Below are positions 44,339 through 55,036 of a DNA stretch of 64,000 nucleotides, piece after piece. Source of the stretch: Planctomycetota bacterium. GTDB lineage: Bacteria > Planctomycetota > UBA1135 > GCA-002748355. How positions within the stretch are numbered: the stretch's first letter is position 1; the number at the start of each line of letters is the position of its first letter. The translations under genes and the position numbers were made by a program. The stretch spans positions 248,001 to 312,000 of the forward strand of contig JACKHW010000005.1 in assembly GCA_020638795.1 (NCBI GenBank), written 5' to 3'. Below the pieces are notes generated by a model. That model made no database searches and was not told the origin of the DNA. It saw nothing but the letters and a program-made list of their open reading frames with translations.

Positions 44339-45844
44339 CGGACCGACGTCGTTACCTTGACTCTGAGGCCCGGGCCCCTTCATGCCGGGTGGATCGACGA
44401 TGTCGGGCGCCAAACCGCCGGCGTAGTTGGCGAAGCGCAACGTGCCAGCACTAGTGTCGATGCCCTTGTTGACGAGCGGGTTCAACGGACCTGTGAATCC
44501 ACCTGCGGTAACGATCGGTGCAAGGCGGAAATCGTGCGGCGAACGCCCGTTCTCAAAAATCGCCGGACTCATCAGCGCACCTTGGTGCTTCCAGAACACC
44601 TCATTGACATACAGGCACTCGAACGTATCGATCGCGACACGAGGCGAGTAAGTTCCTGGAGTGCTCCGCGGTGTCGTCGCGATCCATGAGCCGAAGGCGG
44701 TGCCGAAGCTGTGCATCGTCGTGTCGTAGGCATTGAAGTCAATCGTCACCGCCTGCGCCCCTATCTGCACAACTGTCAGATCGTTGTTGTGGAGTCCTTC
44801 GAAGGCCGAAGTCGACGTCCACTGACCGAAGAGGTCACGAGCATCCAAGATGGAGTTGAGGATGCGTGGACGTGCGTATCCAGTGGTCGAGGATCCGAGC
44901 GCCTGAAAGTCACCGCTCCAGATGCCAATGCGGTTGGCCGCGATCGTGCAATTGACGATGATTGGGCTCGCCACTGCGCCACTTCTGCCGTCGATTGCGA
45001 CGCCTACGTCGTTGTCCGTCAGAATACAGTTGCTGAGCACGCTTTGGTTTTCGCCGCCGACACCGGCGAAGAACGAGACTCCAGAGCCGGCCGGGCCAAA
45101 CACCGAGCCTGACCGTGCCCCTCGCACACAGATGCCGTCGATGAAGCGCTTGCGTCCTCGCTCACCAATACTGCCGGCAGGCACGACGAAAGCGGTTGAA
45201 GCCGTGACGCGCTCGCAGTCGAAAATCGTGTTCAGCGCGCCCGAGCCTTGAATGGAGATCTTCTCCGGTGTCAAGTTGATCGGCAGAATGTCCCCATTGA
45301 ACCGCAGCCCCGTCCGTGGATCGAGCCGGTTGACAACACCGGGACCGATTCCGCGGCCGTACAGGCCAGGTAGGCAGTGAATGACGGCGCGTGTGACTTT
45401 GCGGTTGGAGTTCGGAAGCGTCCAAGGAAAGCTGACCGTCAATGCTGTAACCGCGGCGGTCACGGTCTTGAAGCTGAAGGGCGCGTGCTGGAGCGTCGTC
45501 CAAGTTGGGTCAACCGGATGTGTCGACAGCGGATTCTTCGCGCTCGAGCCACCCGCAAACAGAGGATTGAACCACGGCGGCGGCGGCATCCCCATGTGCT
45601 GATTGCTGGCCAAAGCATCATCGCCGTGGATGGGATCCACGTAGACGTGAAAGACGAATTCGGTTCGATCGGTCGGCTCGGGCCCCTGAGCGCTGGCGGA
45701 CCTGATGCCGGTTACACAGAGGAACGCGGCAGAGAGGAGCCATCGGATCGGCTGAGAGCCAAGGATTATGCTGTGGGCTGTGGGCTGTGGGCTGTGGGCT
45801 GTGGGATTTCTTGCATGGTTGCGTTCCTTGCGGCGCAGTGACAT
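44339..45844 (-). pseudogene. 5' fragment of an IS-split secreted right-handed beta-helix protein gene
   Basis: It encodes a signal peptide (WLLSAAFLCVTGIRSASAQ) preceded by an unusually long N-terminal arm from a 7-bp repeat, then a parallel beta-helix-like domain (SFKTVTAAVTALTVSFPW, SIQGSGALNTIFDCERV, NCTIAANRIGIWSGDFQ, RPRILNSILDARDLFGQW). The native sequence ends at QSQGNDVGP; the frame runs 18 nt into the element and stops at 44321. Together with 41767-42867 the original protein would have been about 865 aa. The secreted truncated product may still be made. Related proteins are surface or polysaccharide-associated. Confidence 0.8.
45771..45805. repeat. Five perfect copies of a 7-bp tandem repeat
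   Basis: GCTGTGG x5 on the plus strand (CCACAGC x5 on the coding strand), about 13 codons after the start of the beta-helix gene and before its signal peptide. The unit is not a multiple of three, so loss or gain of one copy shifts the frame. Confidence 0.92.
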
Positions 45845-46255
45845 GGAGCGCCTGCGCCTTCGACCCTAGATGATCTCCGAGGAGGCCGCAAGCTACCTCG
45901 GGGTTCGAGCGCGTTGCTGTCACCCCTATGACACCGGACATGTAGCCTCCCGGAGTACTGTTCGGCCGCTCAGCAACGGAGATGTCACCGGGGGCACGCT
46001 CAGGCTCGGGAGCGGCGGCCCACAGAGCATCCATCATCAGCGGGCATGTCGAGCATCTTACGACTGATCCTATGACAGCGTGCCCGCACACGCGCTTGAC
46101 GAAGATAGCTGCACTCACCGGCGTTGCCGTGTCACGCGAACGACCCAGTCCGCGATACCGCCTGCGAATACTCCGACAAGCCTACGGGGGCGCCGAACAG
46201 ACCGATTATCGGGCCTTGGTTCACGGTTCGCGCAAGAGTGGTCATGGCAGCCACG
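45845..46255. other. Gene-poor gap upstream of the beta-helix gene
   Basis: 411 nt with no convincing gene. A 37-aa minus frame (46132-46245) and a longer minus frame reaching 46118 have no recognisable content. A 5-bp-arm inverted repeat TGTCA-N6-TGACA lies at 45918-45933, and CCTATGACA recurs at 45925-45933 and 46069-46077; such sequences resemble insertion-sequence end debris, but no transposase remnant was recognised. A TAGGGT box at 45863-45868 (minus) could be a -10 for the beta-helix gene. Confidence 0.4.
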
Positions 46256-46699
46256 TCACGCCCCCATAGGCTGCATGCCATCGTCTCCCCCGAAGCGCTT
46301 CAAGTCGTCCTTCGGAACCGGAAGCCACGCCGGCGGGCGATCCGCATAGACACGCACCGCCGGCGCCTTGCCGGGATCGTCGATCATCGCAGCGACCGCA
46401 ATGTGCACTTCGCCCGCCCAACGCGGGGCGCGGAAGAAGAGCGGTGACCCACAACGCGAGCAGAACGACCGCGTGGCCTCGGTCGGAGTGCGCCAGTGCG
46501 CGAGCGAGGACTCGTCGTCCATCTCGAACTGCTCTTCGCGATAGCCCGCCCACTCGACGCCACCGGCCCCGTGCGCACGACGACAGTTGTCGCAATGACA
46601 GACCGCGACGAAGCGCGGCTCACCGCGCACGCGAAACGTGACGGCCTCGCACGAACAATGGCCGCGCACGACACGGTCGACGCTTTCGGGATCGGTCAT
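46256..46699 (-). CDS. GFA-family zinc protein
   Basis: 147 aa. It has the fold named after glutathione-dependent formaldehyde-activating enzyme (CENP-V/GFA). Zinc cysteines are visible in GHCSCEAVTF, CHCDNCRRAHG and SFCSRCGSPLFF. It ends KDDLKRFGGDD, as usual for the family. True formaldehyde activity is rarely demonstrated for such proteins, so only the zinc fold is asserted. ATG 46699 is chosen, with a TACTGT box 4 nt upstream; a GTG 15 nt earlier is in frame. It is divergent from the CotH gene, with a symmetrical element between them. Confidence 0.88.
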   Translation of the reverse strand: MTDPESVDRVVRGHCSCEAVTFRVRGEPRFVAVCHCDNCRRAHGAGGVEWAGYREEQFEMDDESSLAHWRTPTEATRSFCSRCGSPLFFRAPRWAGEVHIAVAAMIDDPGKAPAVRVYADRPPAWLPVPKDDLKRFGGDDGMQPMGA

Positions 46700-46710
46700 C
46701 GCGACAGTAT

Positions 46711-46735
46711 GCACACGCCCCTTGGAGGCGTGTGC
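46711..46735. promoter_or_regulatory. Operator-like inverted repeat between divergent genes
   Basis: Perfect 9-bp arms GCACACGCC (46711-46719) and GGCGTGTGC (46727-46735) with a 7-nt spacer. It lies just upstream of the TACTGT box (46704-46709, minus) of the GFA gene, where a -35 or repressor site would be. Confidence 0.5.
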
Positions 46736-46860
46736 GATCCGTTCGGCGCGAGCCCGTCGGAGGCGCCGAGCCTCGACGATGCGAGCCTGCCGGAGCCGTC
46801 GATGACCGGCAGCGAGGTTCGATCCGAGGCATAATCCCGGCGTCCGCCAAGGAGTCTCGA

Positions 46861-49290
46861 ATGACCTGGATGCGCTCTACAGCCGGCGTCGTGCTCGGCG
46901 TCACGTTCTTCGTACGATCCGTACCAGCCCAGGATCTGTACGACGAATCGACGGTCCGCACGCTGAGCGTGACCTTCCAGGAAGCCAACTGGTACCAACT
47001 CCTGACAGCGAACTACAGCTCGAAGACCTTCCTCAAGGCGTCGCTGTCCGTCGACGGCAAGGTCTACAAGGATGTCGGGGTCCGCTTTCGCGGCAACTCG
47101 TCGTACAGCGCCATCGGCACTTCACAGAAGAAGCCGTTCGAGATCGCACTCGACGAGTTCTCACCGGGCCAGAATCTCTACGGAATCCAGACCCTGAACC
47201 TCAACAACGGGTTCCGCGACCCGACCTTCGTGCGCGAGGTGATCGCGTGGCGGCTCTTCCGGCGCTTCGTGCCGGCGTGTCGGTGCAACTACGTCAAGCT
47301 CGTCATCAACAACGAGAACTGGGGCCCGTACGTCAACGTGCAGCAAGTCGACAAGACGATGCTTCGCGCGTGGTTCCGAGACGAAGACGGCAACCGATAC
47401 CGGGCCGAACGACAGCTCGGTGCATCGCAGCACGCGTCAGCACTCACGTGGCTCGGGGACAACGTCGACGCCTACAAGGGCGGCTACGAAGCGAAAGGGT
47501 CACCCGTCAACCCGTGGGTCGACGTTCGTGACCTCTGCGGAGTGTTGAACAACACAGCTGCCGCACAACTGCCCGTCGAACTCCCCAAGGTCCTCGACGT
47601 CGAAGAGGCGCTGCGCTACCTCGCCGTCAACAACGTGCTGCCCGCGATCGACAGCTACATCGGCAACGTCGCACACAATTACTATCTGTACGGCGACGCC
47701 TTCCACGGTCGCTTCGCGATGCTGCCGTGGGACCTCAATGCGAGCTTCGGTGGCAACTCGTGGTTGACCGTGCTGCAAAAGGTGCAGCTCGACCCGTTCT
47801 ATCAATTCACGCACGCGCAGCGCCCGTTGATCACGCGCACGCTGAGCCATGCTCCGTGGCGTCAGTTCTACCTCGCGCAGATACGCGCCGTACTCGACGG
47901 CGGTTACGACTGGCCGACGATCGATGGCTGGGTCCGAGAACTCCAGAAACTCATCGAGCCCGAACTGCGCGGGGACACCAAACGCCTCTACTCGATGCAG
48001 GAGTTCGCCGACAACGTCGTCAAGGACGTGACAATCACCGTGCGCCTGAGCCGGCAGATCATTCCGGGGCTCAAACCGATGGTCGAGGGGCGCGCGACGT
48101 TCTTGCGTCAACACGCGGAGGTCGGATTGCCTGCCCCGGTGCTCACGAAGCTCACACACGCGCCAGCGAACCCGACGATCTTCGACGACGTGGCGTTGAC
48201 CTGTGTCGCTAGCGGATCCCAGGCCGCGCACGTTCGCGCCTACGCACGGATCCGAGGCACATGGGCCTCATTGGAGATGTTCGACGACGGGATGCACGCG
48301 GACGGTGCCGCCAACGACGGGACCTACGGCGTCGTGCTCGGCAAGCTGCCCTATGGCACCGAGGTGGAGTACTACTGCGGAGCCGAAACCGGCGCGTCCC
48401 TGGGCGGCGCGATGACCTTCGAGCCACGCGCTGCGGGACACACGCCGCAGCGCTTCCGCATCGAGTGGCCACGCCGCGCACACGCCGTGACGATCAACGA
48501 GATCCTCGCGAGCAACAAGTCCGGCATTCGGGACGAAGTCGGAGAGCGCGAGGACTGGATCGAACTCCACAACAAAGGCAATCAGCCGATCGACATCTCC
48601 GGCTTCTCGCTGACGGATGACGAGACGCTTCCACGTCGTTGGACCTTCCCGGCAGGCACGACCGTTCCCGCGGGTGGCACGTTGCTCGTCTGGGCGGACG
48701 GCGAGCCCGCCGACGGACCGTTGCACGCGACGTTCAAGCTCGACGCCGATGGAGAAGCCGTGTTGCTCTTCGACCGCGATGGAGTGACGGTTCTCGACGA
48801 ACTGCGCTTCGGGACGCAACGAGCCGACGTGTCGACAGGTCGGCTCTTCGATGGCGGGCAGCCTTGGGTCAGCTATCCGTTCTCGACGCCGCTCGCGAAC
48901 AACGACCCGGGCACGTGCGGCTATCGACACTACTCGGGTCTGCGCGTCGACGCATACGCCCTCGACCTTCGTGCGAGTGGCTTGCCGAAACTCGGCACCC
49001 AGACCACGTGGGCGCTCTCGGGTGCATCCCCGAGCGGTGTCTACGTACTCCTCCTGTCTGCGACTCCCGAGCACTTGGCACTACCGGGATTCGGCTGGTC
49101 GCTACTCGTCGGGTTGCCACTTGCGGGACTTCTCCCCGTGCCCGCGGATGCCTCGGGCAGAGCGAACCTGCAGCTGTCCCTGCCGAGCGACCCGCGGCTC
49201 GATGGCGCGAGGATCTACTCGATGCCGCTCACTCTGTCAGCGAACGGCTGGGCCGCCGGCAACGCGATCGAAGCCCTGCTCTGTCGCTGA
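46861..49290 (+). CDS. Secreted CotH-family protein with lamin-tail domain
   Basis: 809 aa. Signal peptide (TAGVVLGVTFFVRSVPAQ), then a CotH domain at ~25-420: VGVRFRGNSSYSAIGTSQKK, PFEIALDEFSPGQNLYGIQT, NNENWGPYVNVQQVDK and MLPWDLNASFGGNSW (the metal-binding D of CotH kinases). A linker follows, then a lamin-tail domain at ~540-690 (VTINEILASNKSGIRDEVGE, DWIELHNKGNQPIDISGFSL). The recurrent C-terminal domain ends the protein (FGWSLLVGLPLAGLLPVP, LQLSLPSDPRLDGARIYS). ATG 46861 has AAGGAG 8 nt upstream and a CATAAT box at 46830-46835. CotH proteins phosphorylate secreted proteins in Bacillus spores; a surface role is inferred. Confidence 0.87.
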   Translation: MTWMRSTAGVVLGVTFFVRSVPAQDLYDESTVRTLSVTFQEANWYQLLTANYSSKTFLKASLSVDGKVYKDVGVRFRGNSSYSAIGTSQKKPFEIALDEFSPGQNLYGIQTLNLNNGFRDPTFVREVIAWRLFRRFVPACRCNYVKLVINNENWGPYVNVQQVDKTMLRAWFRDEDGNRYRAERQLGASQHASALTWLGDNVDAYKGGYEAKGSPVNPWVDVRDLCGVLNNTAAAQLPVELPKVLDVEEALRYLAVNNVLPAIDSYIGNVAHNYYLYGDAFHGRFAMLPWDLNASFGGNSWLTVLQKVQLDPFYQFTHAQRPLITRTLSHAPWRQFYLAQIRAVLDGGYDWPTIDGWVRELQKLIEPELRGDTKRLYSMQEFADNVVKDVTITVRLSRQIIPGLKPMVEGRATFLRQHAEVGLPAPVLTKLTHAPANPTIFDDVALTCVASGSQAAHVRAYARIRGTWASLEMFDDGMHADGAANDGTYGVVLGKLPYGTEVEYYCGAETGASLGGAMTFEPRAAGHTPQRFRIEWPRRAHAVTINEILASNKSGIRDEVGEREDWIELHNKGNQPIDISGFSLTDDETLPRRWTFPAGTTVPAGGTLLVWADGEPADGPLHATFKLDADGEAVLLFDRDGVTVLDELRFGTQRADVSTGRLFDGGQPWVSYPFSTPLANNDPGTCGYRHYSGLRVDAYALDLRASGLPKLGTQTTWALSGASPSGVYVLLLSATPEHLALPGFGWSLLVGLPLAGLLPVPADASGRANLQLSLPSDPRLDGARIYSMPLTLSANGWAAGNAIEALLCR

Positions 49291-49434
49291 ACGCAAGAAG
49301 CCGAGGCGTGCCATCAAGTTCGCGTCGACAAGGGTCACGCGCAGCGCGGATTCTCGCGATTGCATCGACACCTACGGCTCCTCGCGACCATGAGAGAAGG
49401 GAGCGAGAACTCAGCAAGCTTGGATGCGAAGCGC

Positions 49435-49440
49435 TACACT
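49435..49440 (+). promoter_or_regulatory. -10-like TACACT box before the Uma2 gene
   Basis: GCTACACT with the hexamer ending 9 nt before ATG 49450; no Shine-Dalgarno follows. It favours the 49450 start over the in-frame ATG at 49390, which lies upstream of this box. Confidence 0.45.
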
Positions 49441-49449
49441 CGAATCGTC

Positions 49450-49989
49450 ATGCCTGGATCTACGGCCAAGCTCGACTACACCGACTACCTCCGCTTCCCG
49501 GACGACGGGCGGCGGCACGAGATCATCGGTGGAGAGTACTTCGTGAATCCGGCGCCATCGACCGGGCACCAGGCTGTCTCGACCCGCCTGGCAGCTCGCC
49601 TAGTCTTCGCGATCGAAGACCAGGGGCTCGGTCGAGTGCTGAGTGCGCCGACCGATGTCGAGTTGACGGAGCACGACATCGTGCAGCCCGATATCGTCGT
49701 CTTGACCGCGGAACACGCATCTCGGATCGGCCCCAACAGGATCCATGGTCCACCTGATCTCGTCGTCGAGATCCTGTCGCCGGGCACGCGAGGGCACGAT
49801 CGCGAGCGCAAGTTCGAACTCTACGAACGAGCCGGCGTGCGTGAGTACTGGATCGTCGATCCCGAGGCACGCAACGTCGTGCAATACGCGTCGAGAGGAT
49901 CGCTCTTGTCGTTCGTAGGTACTCCAGACGATCGCATTGAACTCGAGATCTTCCCGAGCGTCACGATCCGGCTCGACCGGGTATGGTGA
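49450..49989 (+). CDS. Uma2-family endonuclease-like protein (DUF820)
   Basis: 179 aa. Uma2 proteins have a PD-(D/E)xK nuclease fold and are common in gene-rich accessory regions. Here the core is visible: GRRHEIIGGEYFVNPAPS, DIVQPDIVVLTAEHAS, PDLVVEILSPGTRGHDRERK (acidic residue, Glu and Lys) and AGVREYWIVDPEARNV. The biological role of the family is unclear. The start at 49450 (MPGSTAKLDYTDYLRFP) matches the typical N-terminus. The next gene starts 67 nt downstream on the same strand. Confidence 0.85.
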   Translation: MPGSTAKLDYTDYLRFPDDGRRHEIIGGEYFVNPAPSTGHQAVSTRLAARLVFAIEDQGLGRVLSAPTDVELTEHDIVQPDIVVLTAEHASRIGPNRIHGPPDLVVEILSPGTRGHDRERKFELYERAGVREYWIVDPEARNVVQYASRGSLLSFVGTPDDRIELEIFPSVTIRLDRVW

Positions 49990-50056
49990 CGCGCGCGTGA
50001 CCCGGCCGGCGGCGAAGCCGAGCCCAGCGAGATCGCCAACCACTCCGAGAGTCATC

Positions 50057-50314
50057 GTGAGCGAAACCGTCGAACCCTCCCTAGTCGAACGCGCCTACCG
50101 CGCACAGGTCGACGCGATGTCGATCCCGGAGAAGATGCGCCGCACCGCCGAGATGCTGAACTTCGTACGCACCGCGATCGCCCGCGAACTGCGCGCAGAG
50201 CATCCGGACGTGAGTGACGAGCGACTCGAGTGGCTCGTCGCGCGCCGCCTCTACGCGAACGATCCAGGTGCACTAAGGCTCGTCGACGAGATGCTTCGCC
50301 GTGTTCCCGATTGA
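50057..50314 (+). CDS. Small protein paired with a nucleotidyltransferase (possible antitoxin)
   Basis: 85 aa, starting at GTG 50057. It is helical and charged: SIPEKMRRTAEMLNFVRTAI, ARELRAEHPDVSDERLEWLV and ARRLYANDPGALRLVDEML. I do not recognise a named family. It overlaps the following nucleotidyltransferase gene by 14 nt, an arrangement usual for toxin-antitoxin or otherwise tightly coupled pairs. The start is uncertain because the frame is open upstream to 49937. Confidence 0.65.
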   Translation: MSETVEPSLVERAYRAQVDAMSIPEKMRRTAEMLNFVRTAIARELRAEHPDVSDERLEWLVARRLYANDPGALRLVDEMLRRVPD

Positions 50315-50873
50315 CGTCTTTCAATCGACGCTCGTCAAAGCGACACGCATCCTGCAGGACTTGGCGATTCCGTTTCACCTGACGGGCGGCATCACGTCGG
50401 TGACATACGGCGAGCCGCGACTCACGCAGGATGTCGACATCGTCCTTGATCCAGAGGCGACGCGAGCACACCGAAGTGATTTGCTCGAACGCCTGCGAGC
50501 CGTCGGTTTCCTAGTCGACGAGCCTGCTGCTCGTACGAGCATCGAGGAAGGGCGCTTGTTCCAAGCGCTGGACGTTGCCGAGGGTCTCAAGCTCGACTTC
50601 TACCCGCGGCAGCTCGTTGCGGGCGAACTCTCGCGATCGCGTGAGTACGAGCTCTTCGCTGGCGTGACCTTGCCGATCGTCAGCCTGCCCGACGCGATCG
50701 TCTCGAAGCTCGTGTGGATCCAACGCGGCAGCCACAAGAGTCGCCGTGATGTGCGCTCCATGTGGGCTCGCACGACGGCGACAGATCGTGCGAAGACGAG
50801 CGAACTCGCCTCGTCGCTAGAACTCGACGCCTTGCTTTCGCGCGTACTCAGCGAGCCCGACGAGCTGGACTAG
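50301..50873 (+). CDS. Nucleotidyltransferase-fold protein (AbiEii-like)
   Basis: 190 aa. The N-terminal half shows a minimal nucleotidyltransferase motif: FHLTGGITSVTYGEPRLTQD followed by VDIVLDPEA (the D-x-D pair) and later KLDFYPRQ (third acidic residue). The C-terminal half is helical (LPDAIVSKLVWIQRGSHKSR). Proteins of this kind occur as type IV-like toxins (AbiEii) or as tRNA/protein nucleotidyltransferases. The overlap with the small gene upstream supports a two-gene module. GTG 50301 is the only sensible start. Confidence 0.75.
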   Translation: MFPIDVFQSTLVKATRILQDLAIPFHLTGGITSVTYGEPRLTQDVDIVLDPEATRAHRSDLLERLRAVGFLVDEPAARTSIEEGRLFQALDVAEGLKLDFYPRQLVAGELSRSREYELFAGVTLPIVSLPDAIVSKLVWIQRGSHKSRRDVRSMWARTTATDRAKTSELASSLELDALLSRVLSEPDELD

Positions 50874-51087
50874 TCCCGAACGTCAGTAGAACAAATCTGG
50901 CGGACTGACCTCTTCACGCCTTCGCGGGCTACTGACCCGCACCATCAGAGTCGATGCATCACGCTGCACTCGGTGGATCCGAGGTCCGTGCAATGGAGTC
51001 TTCGCCCGAAGATGCGGGTTGTCGCAGCACGCGTCGCTCGCGCTCATGGGAAAAACTCGCCGGGCGGATTTGTTCCGGCGCGCCCCC

Positions 51088-53115
<2,028 letters not shown>

Positions 53116-53145
53116 GTCTCCCTCCGCTGCGGAGCGGCAGCTCCG
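53116..53145 (-). promoter_or_regulatory. prkA leader with two mutually exclusive small hairpins
   Basis: In the mRNA sense, hairpin 1 pairs CGGAGC (53145-53140) with GCTCCG (53135-53130). Hairpin 2 pairs CTCCG (53134-53130) with CGGAG (53126-53122), and the latter covers the Shine-Dalgarno GGAGG (53125-53121). They share CTCCG, so only one can form: hairpin 1 would free the ribosome site and hairpin 2 would block it. Confidence 0.4.
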
Positions 53146-53337
53146 CCACGCGTGGTCGTGACAATGCTGCGCATCTCGTGCTTGTTCGACCCAGTTCGTA
53201 GGCCGACTTGAGCGAAGGTTCGATGACAACAGCGGTCACGACGAACTTCGTCAGGCGGTCACTCCCCGGGTGCCCTCGATGATAGGGAGACCCACCCGAC
53301 CAGGTAACCACCGCCCCGCAGCACGCCAGGAAACCTG

Positions 53338-53343
53338 TAGTCT
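53338..53343 (+). promoter_or_regulatory. -10-like TAGTCT box before the BNR protein gene
   Basis: CTGTAGTCT with the hexamer ending 6 nt before ATG 53350 and no Shine-Dalgarno in between, suggesting a leaderless transcript. Confidence 0.45.
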
Positions 53344-53349
53344 CACGCC

Positions 53350-54993
53350 ATGAGCACCGTACGCCTCGCGCCTCTCGCCGCCCTGCTGATCCTCGCATCG
53401 ATCCCGTCGAACCGACTCTCCGCACAGATCCAGACGATCACGACGGCGACCGGTGCCGCCACCGTGCGCATCGGCATGCAGCATTTGCGCACGGTCGCCT
53501 CGACGTCGGACGGACGTGTCTTCGCCCTGGTCCACGAAAACGACGGACTCGCGAACGGAGATGCGAGCCTCTTCCTCGATCTGTGGGAATCCGGTGACGG
53601 CGGGGTCACGTGGAAGCGCACGACCCGAATGCCGCGCACGGGAGCCGTTCGCGGATCGCTCGTGACGGGCCTCGACGGCAAGACGCTCCACATCGTCTAC
53701 GAAGCACGCCTCGGCAACGGCCATGCCTCGATTGCGTACGATGCGTGGGACAGCGTGGCCAAGAGCTGGTCGACGCACGGCAAGATCCTGCAGACGAGCA
53801 CGTCGACCAACGCGCAGTTCTTGCAACCCGTCATCGATGTCACTCGCGACGAGCGACTCGTGATCGCGTACTACACGCATCGCCAAGGCCCGTGGTCCGG
53901 CCAGATGCAGATCGGCGACGCGAACGGCGCCAACTGGACGGCCACGGCGCGGGTCAACGTCGATACGTACGGGGTCCGCATCGATCACCAGGTCGCGGGC
54001 GACGACGCGTGGTTCGCTTATCGGACCAATACCGGTGGATACGGGATCCGTGCACGTCGCTACGACCTCGCGGGACCTGGCTGGGGCAGCCTCGGCGAAC
54101 TCGAGGTCAGCGGCAAGAACGCGAACATTTCCGGCACGGCCAACAGCAGTTCGGTCCTCGCCGTGGACCGTGATGGCAAGGTCTGGGTCCTCTGGTCTTC
54201 GGGTGGCACGAGTGCGGGCACCGGCGTGATCTGGCTCTCGGCCAAGGCGTCGTCGTCGCAGAGCTTCGCGGAGCACTACAAGGTCGACGACGATGCACCG
54301 ATCCTCGGCGGCAACAACAACTACGATCACTTCTCGCTCACGCTCGACGAAAACGGCCGCCTTCAGGTCCTGTACTCGCTCCTTAGCGAGCAAAACGCCA
54401 ACCTGTATCTGCGCTTTCCAGTCGGTTCGCAGTTGTCGCCGCGATTGCAACTCGCGCTCGGGAAGGCAGACGACTTCGCGAGAATCTGTGGGAACCGCCG
54501 GAGTGAACCGCGAGAGCCCGTCTACGCGCTGCTCGAAGACAAGGCGGGAAGCTCCGTACGTATTCTCGTCCGCGGTAGCGGCACGGTCGTGCCCCACGTG
54601 ACCGCGTGCAGCGGTACGGGCGCCGCGGCGCCTCTGCTCACGACGGATCGCGGACCGGTGCTCGGGACGACGCTCAACTTCCTGTTGGAAGATCTCGGAG
54701 CCAATCGCCCCGGAGCCTTCTTCGTCGGTGTCGACGACACGATGTTCGGCTCGTTCTTGCTCCCGTTACCGCTCGACGCACTCGGCTTTCGCGGCTGTTT
54801 CCTCGCGCAATCGCCCCTCGCATCCTCGGGATTCGCCTCGAACAGTGCAGGAACCCTCACGATTCCGGTCCCCTACCCGAACCTCTCCGCGCTGAAGGGT
54901 ACGCCGATCTTCTGGCAAGCATTCGTGGCATCGCCCGGAGCCAATGCGGGTGGCGCGTTACTGACCGGAGGACTCGCGACGATCGCACGCTGA
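53350..54993 (+). CDS. Secreted BNR/beta-propeller protein with recurrent C-terminal domain
   Basis: 547 aa. Signal peptide (RLAPLAALLILASIPSNRLSAQ). The body repeats sialidase-like (BNR) blades, seen as FLDLWESGDGGVTWKRTTRM, AYDAWDSVAKSWSTHGKIL, MQIGDANGANWTATARVN and AVDRDGKVWVLWSSGG. The catalytic residues of true sialidases were not found, so a binding propeller is safer. The C-terminal ~110 residues (LGFRGCFLAQSPLASSG, LTIPVPYPNLSALKGTPIFW) match the domain shared by six proteins of the window. It is divergent from prkA. A 17-nt stretch at 53634-53650 is identical to part of the IS hairpin arm. Confidence 0.8.
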   Translation: MSTVRLAPLAALLILASIPSNRLSAQIQTITTATGAATVRIGMQHLRTVASTSDGRVFALVHENDGLANGDASLFLDLWESGDGGVTWKRTTRMPRTGAVRGSLVTGLDGKTLHIVYEARLGNGHASIAYDAWDSVAKSWSTHGKILQTSTSTNAQFLQPVIDVTRDERLVIAYYTHRQGPWSGQMQIGDANGANWTATARVNVDTYGVRIDHQVAGDDAWFAYRTNTGGYGIRARRYDLAGPGWGSLGELEVSGKNANISGTANSSSVLAVDRDGKVWVLWSSGGTSAGTGVIWLSAKASSSQSFAEHYKVDDDAPILGGNNNYDHFSLTLDENGRLQVLYSLLSEQNANLYLRFPVGSQLSPRLQLALGKADDFARICGNRRSEPREPVYALLEDKAGSSVRILVRGSGTVVPHVTACSGTGAAAPLLTTDRGPVLGTTLNFLLEDLGANRPGAFFVGVDDTMFGSFLLPLPLDALGFRGCFLAQSPLASSGFASNSAGTLTIPVPYPNLSALKGTPIFWQAFVASPGANAGGALLTGGLATIAR

Positions 54994-55036
54994 GGCGATA
55001 CACTCGCGCGACTCACGGGCACCGGAGTTCGATTCC

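Noticed and set aside
45618..46118. Minus-strand frame running through the heptamer repeat from upstream
   Set aside because: It has no recognisable domain and competes with the signal-peptide-bearing beta-helix frame; kept only as a note on the repeat.
53350..54993. Calling the BNR protein a sialidase
   Set aside because: The arginine triad and other catalytic residues of sialidases could not be found.
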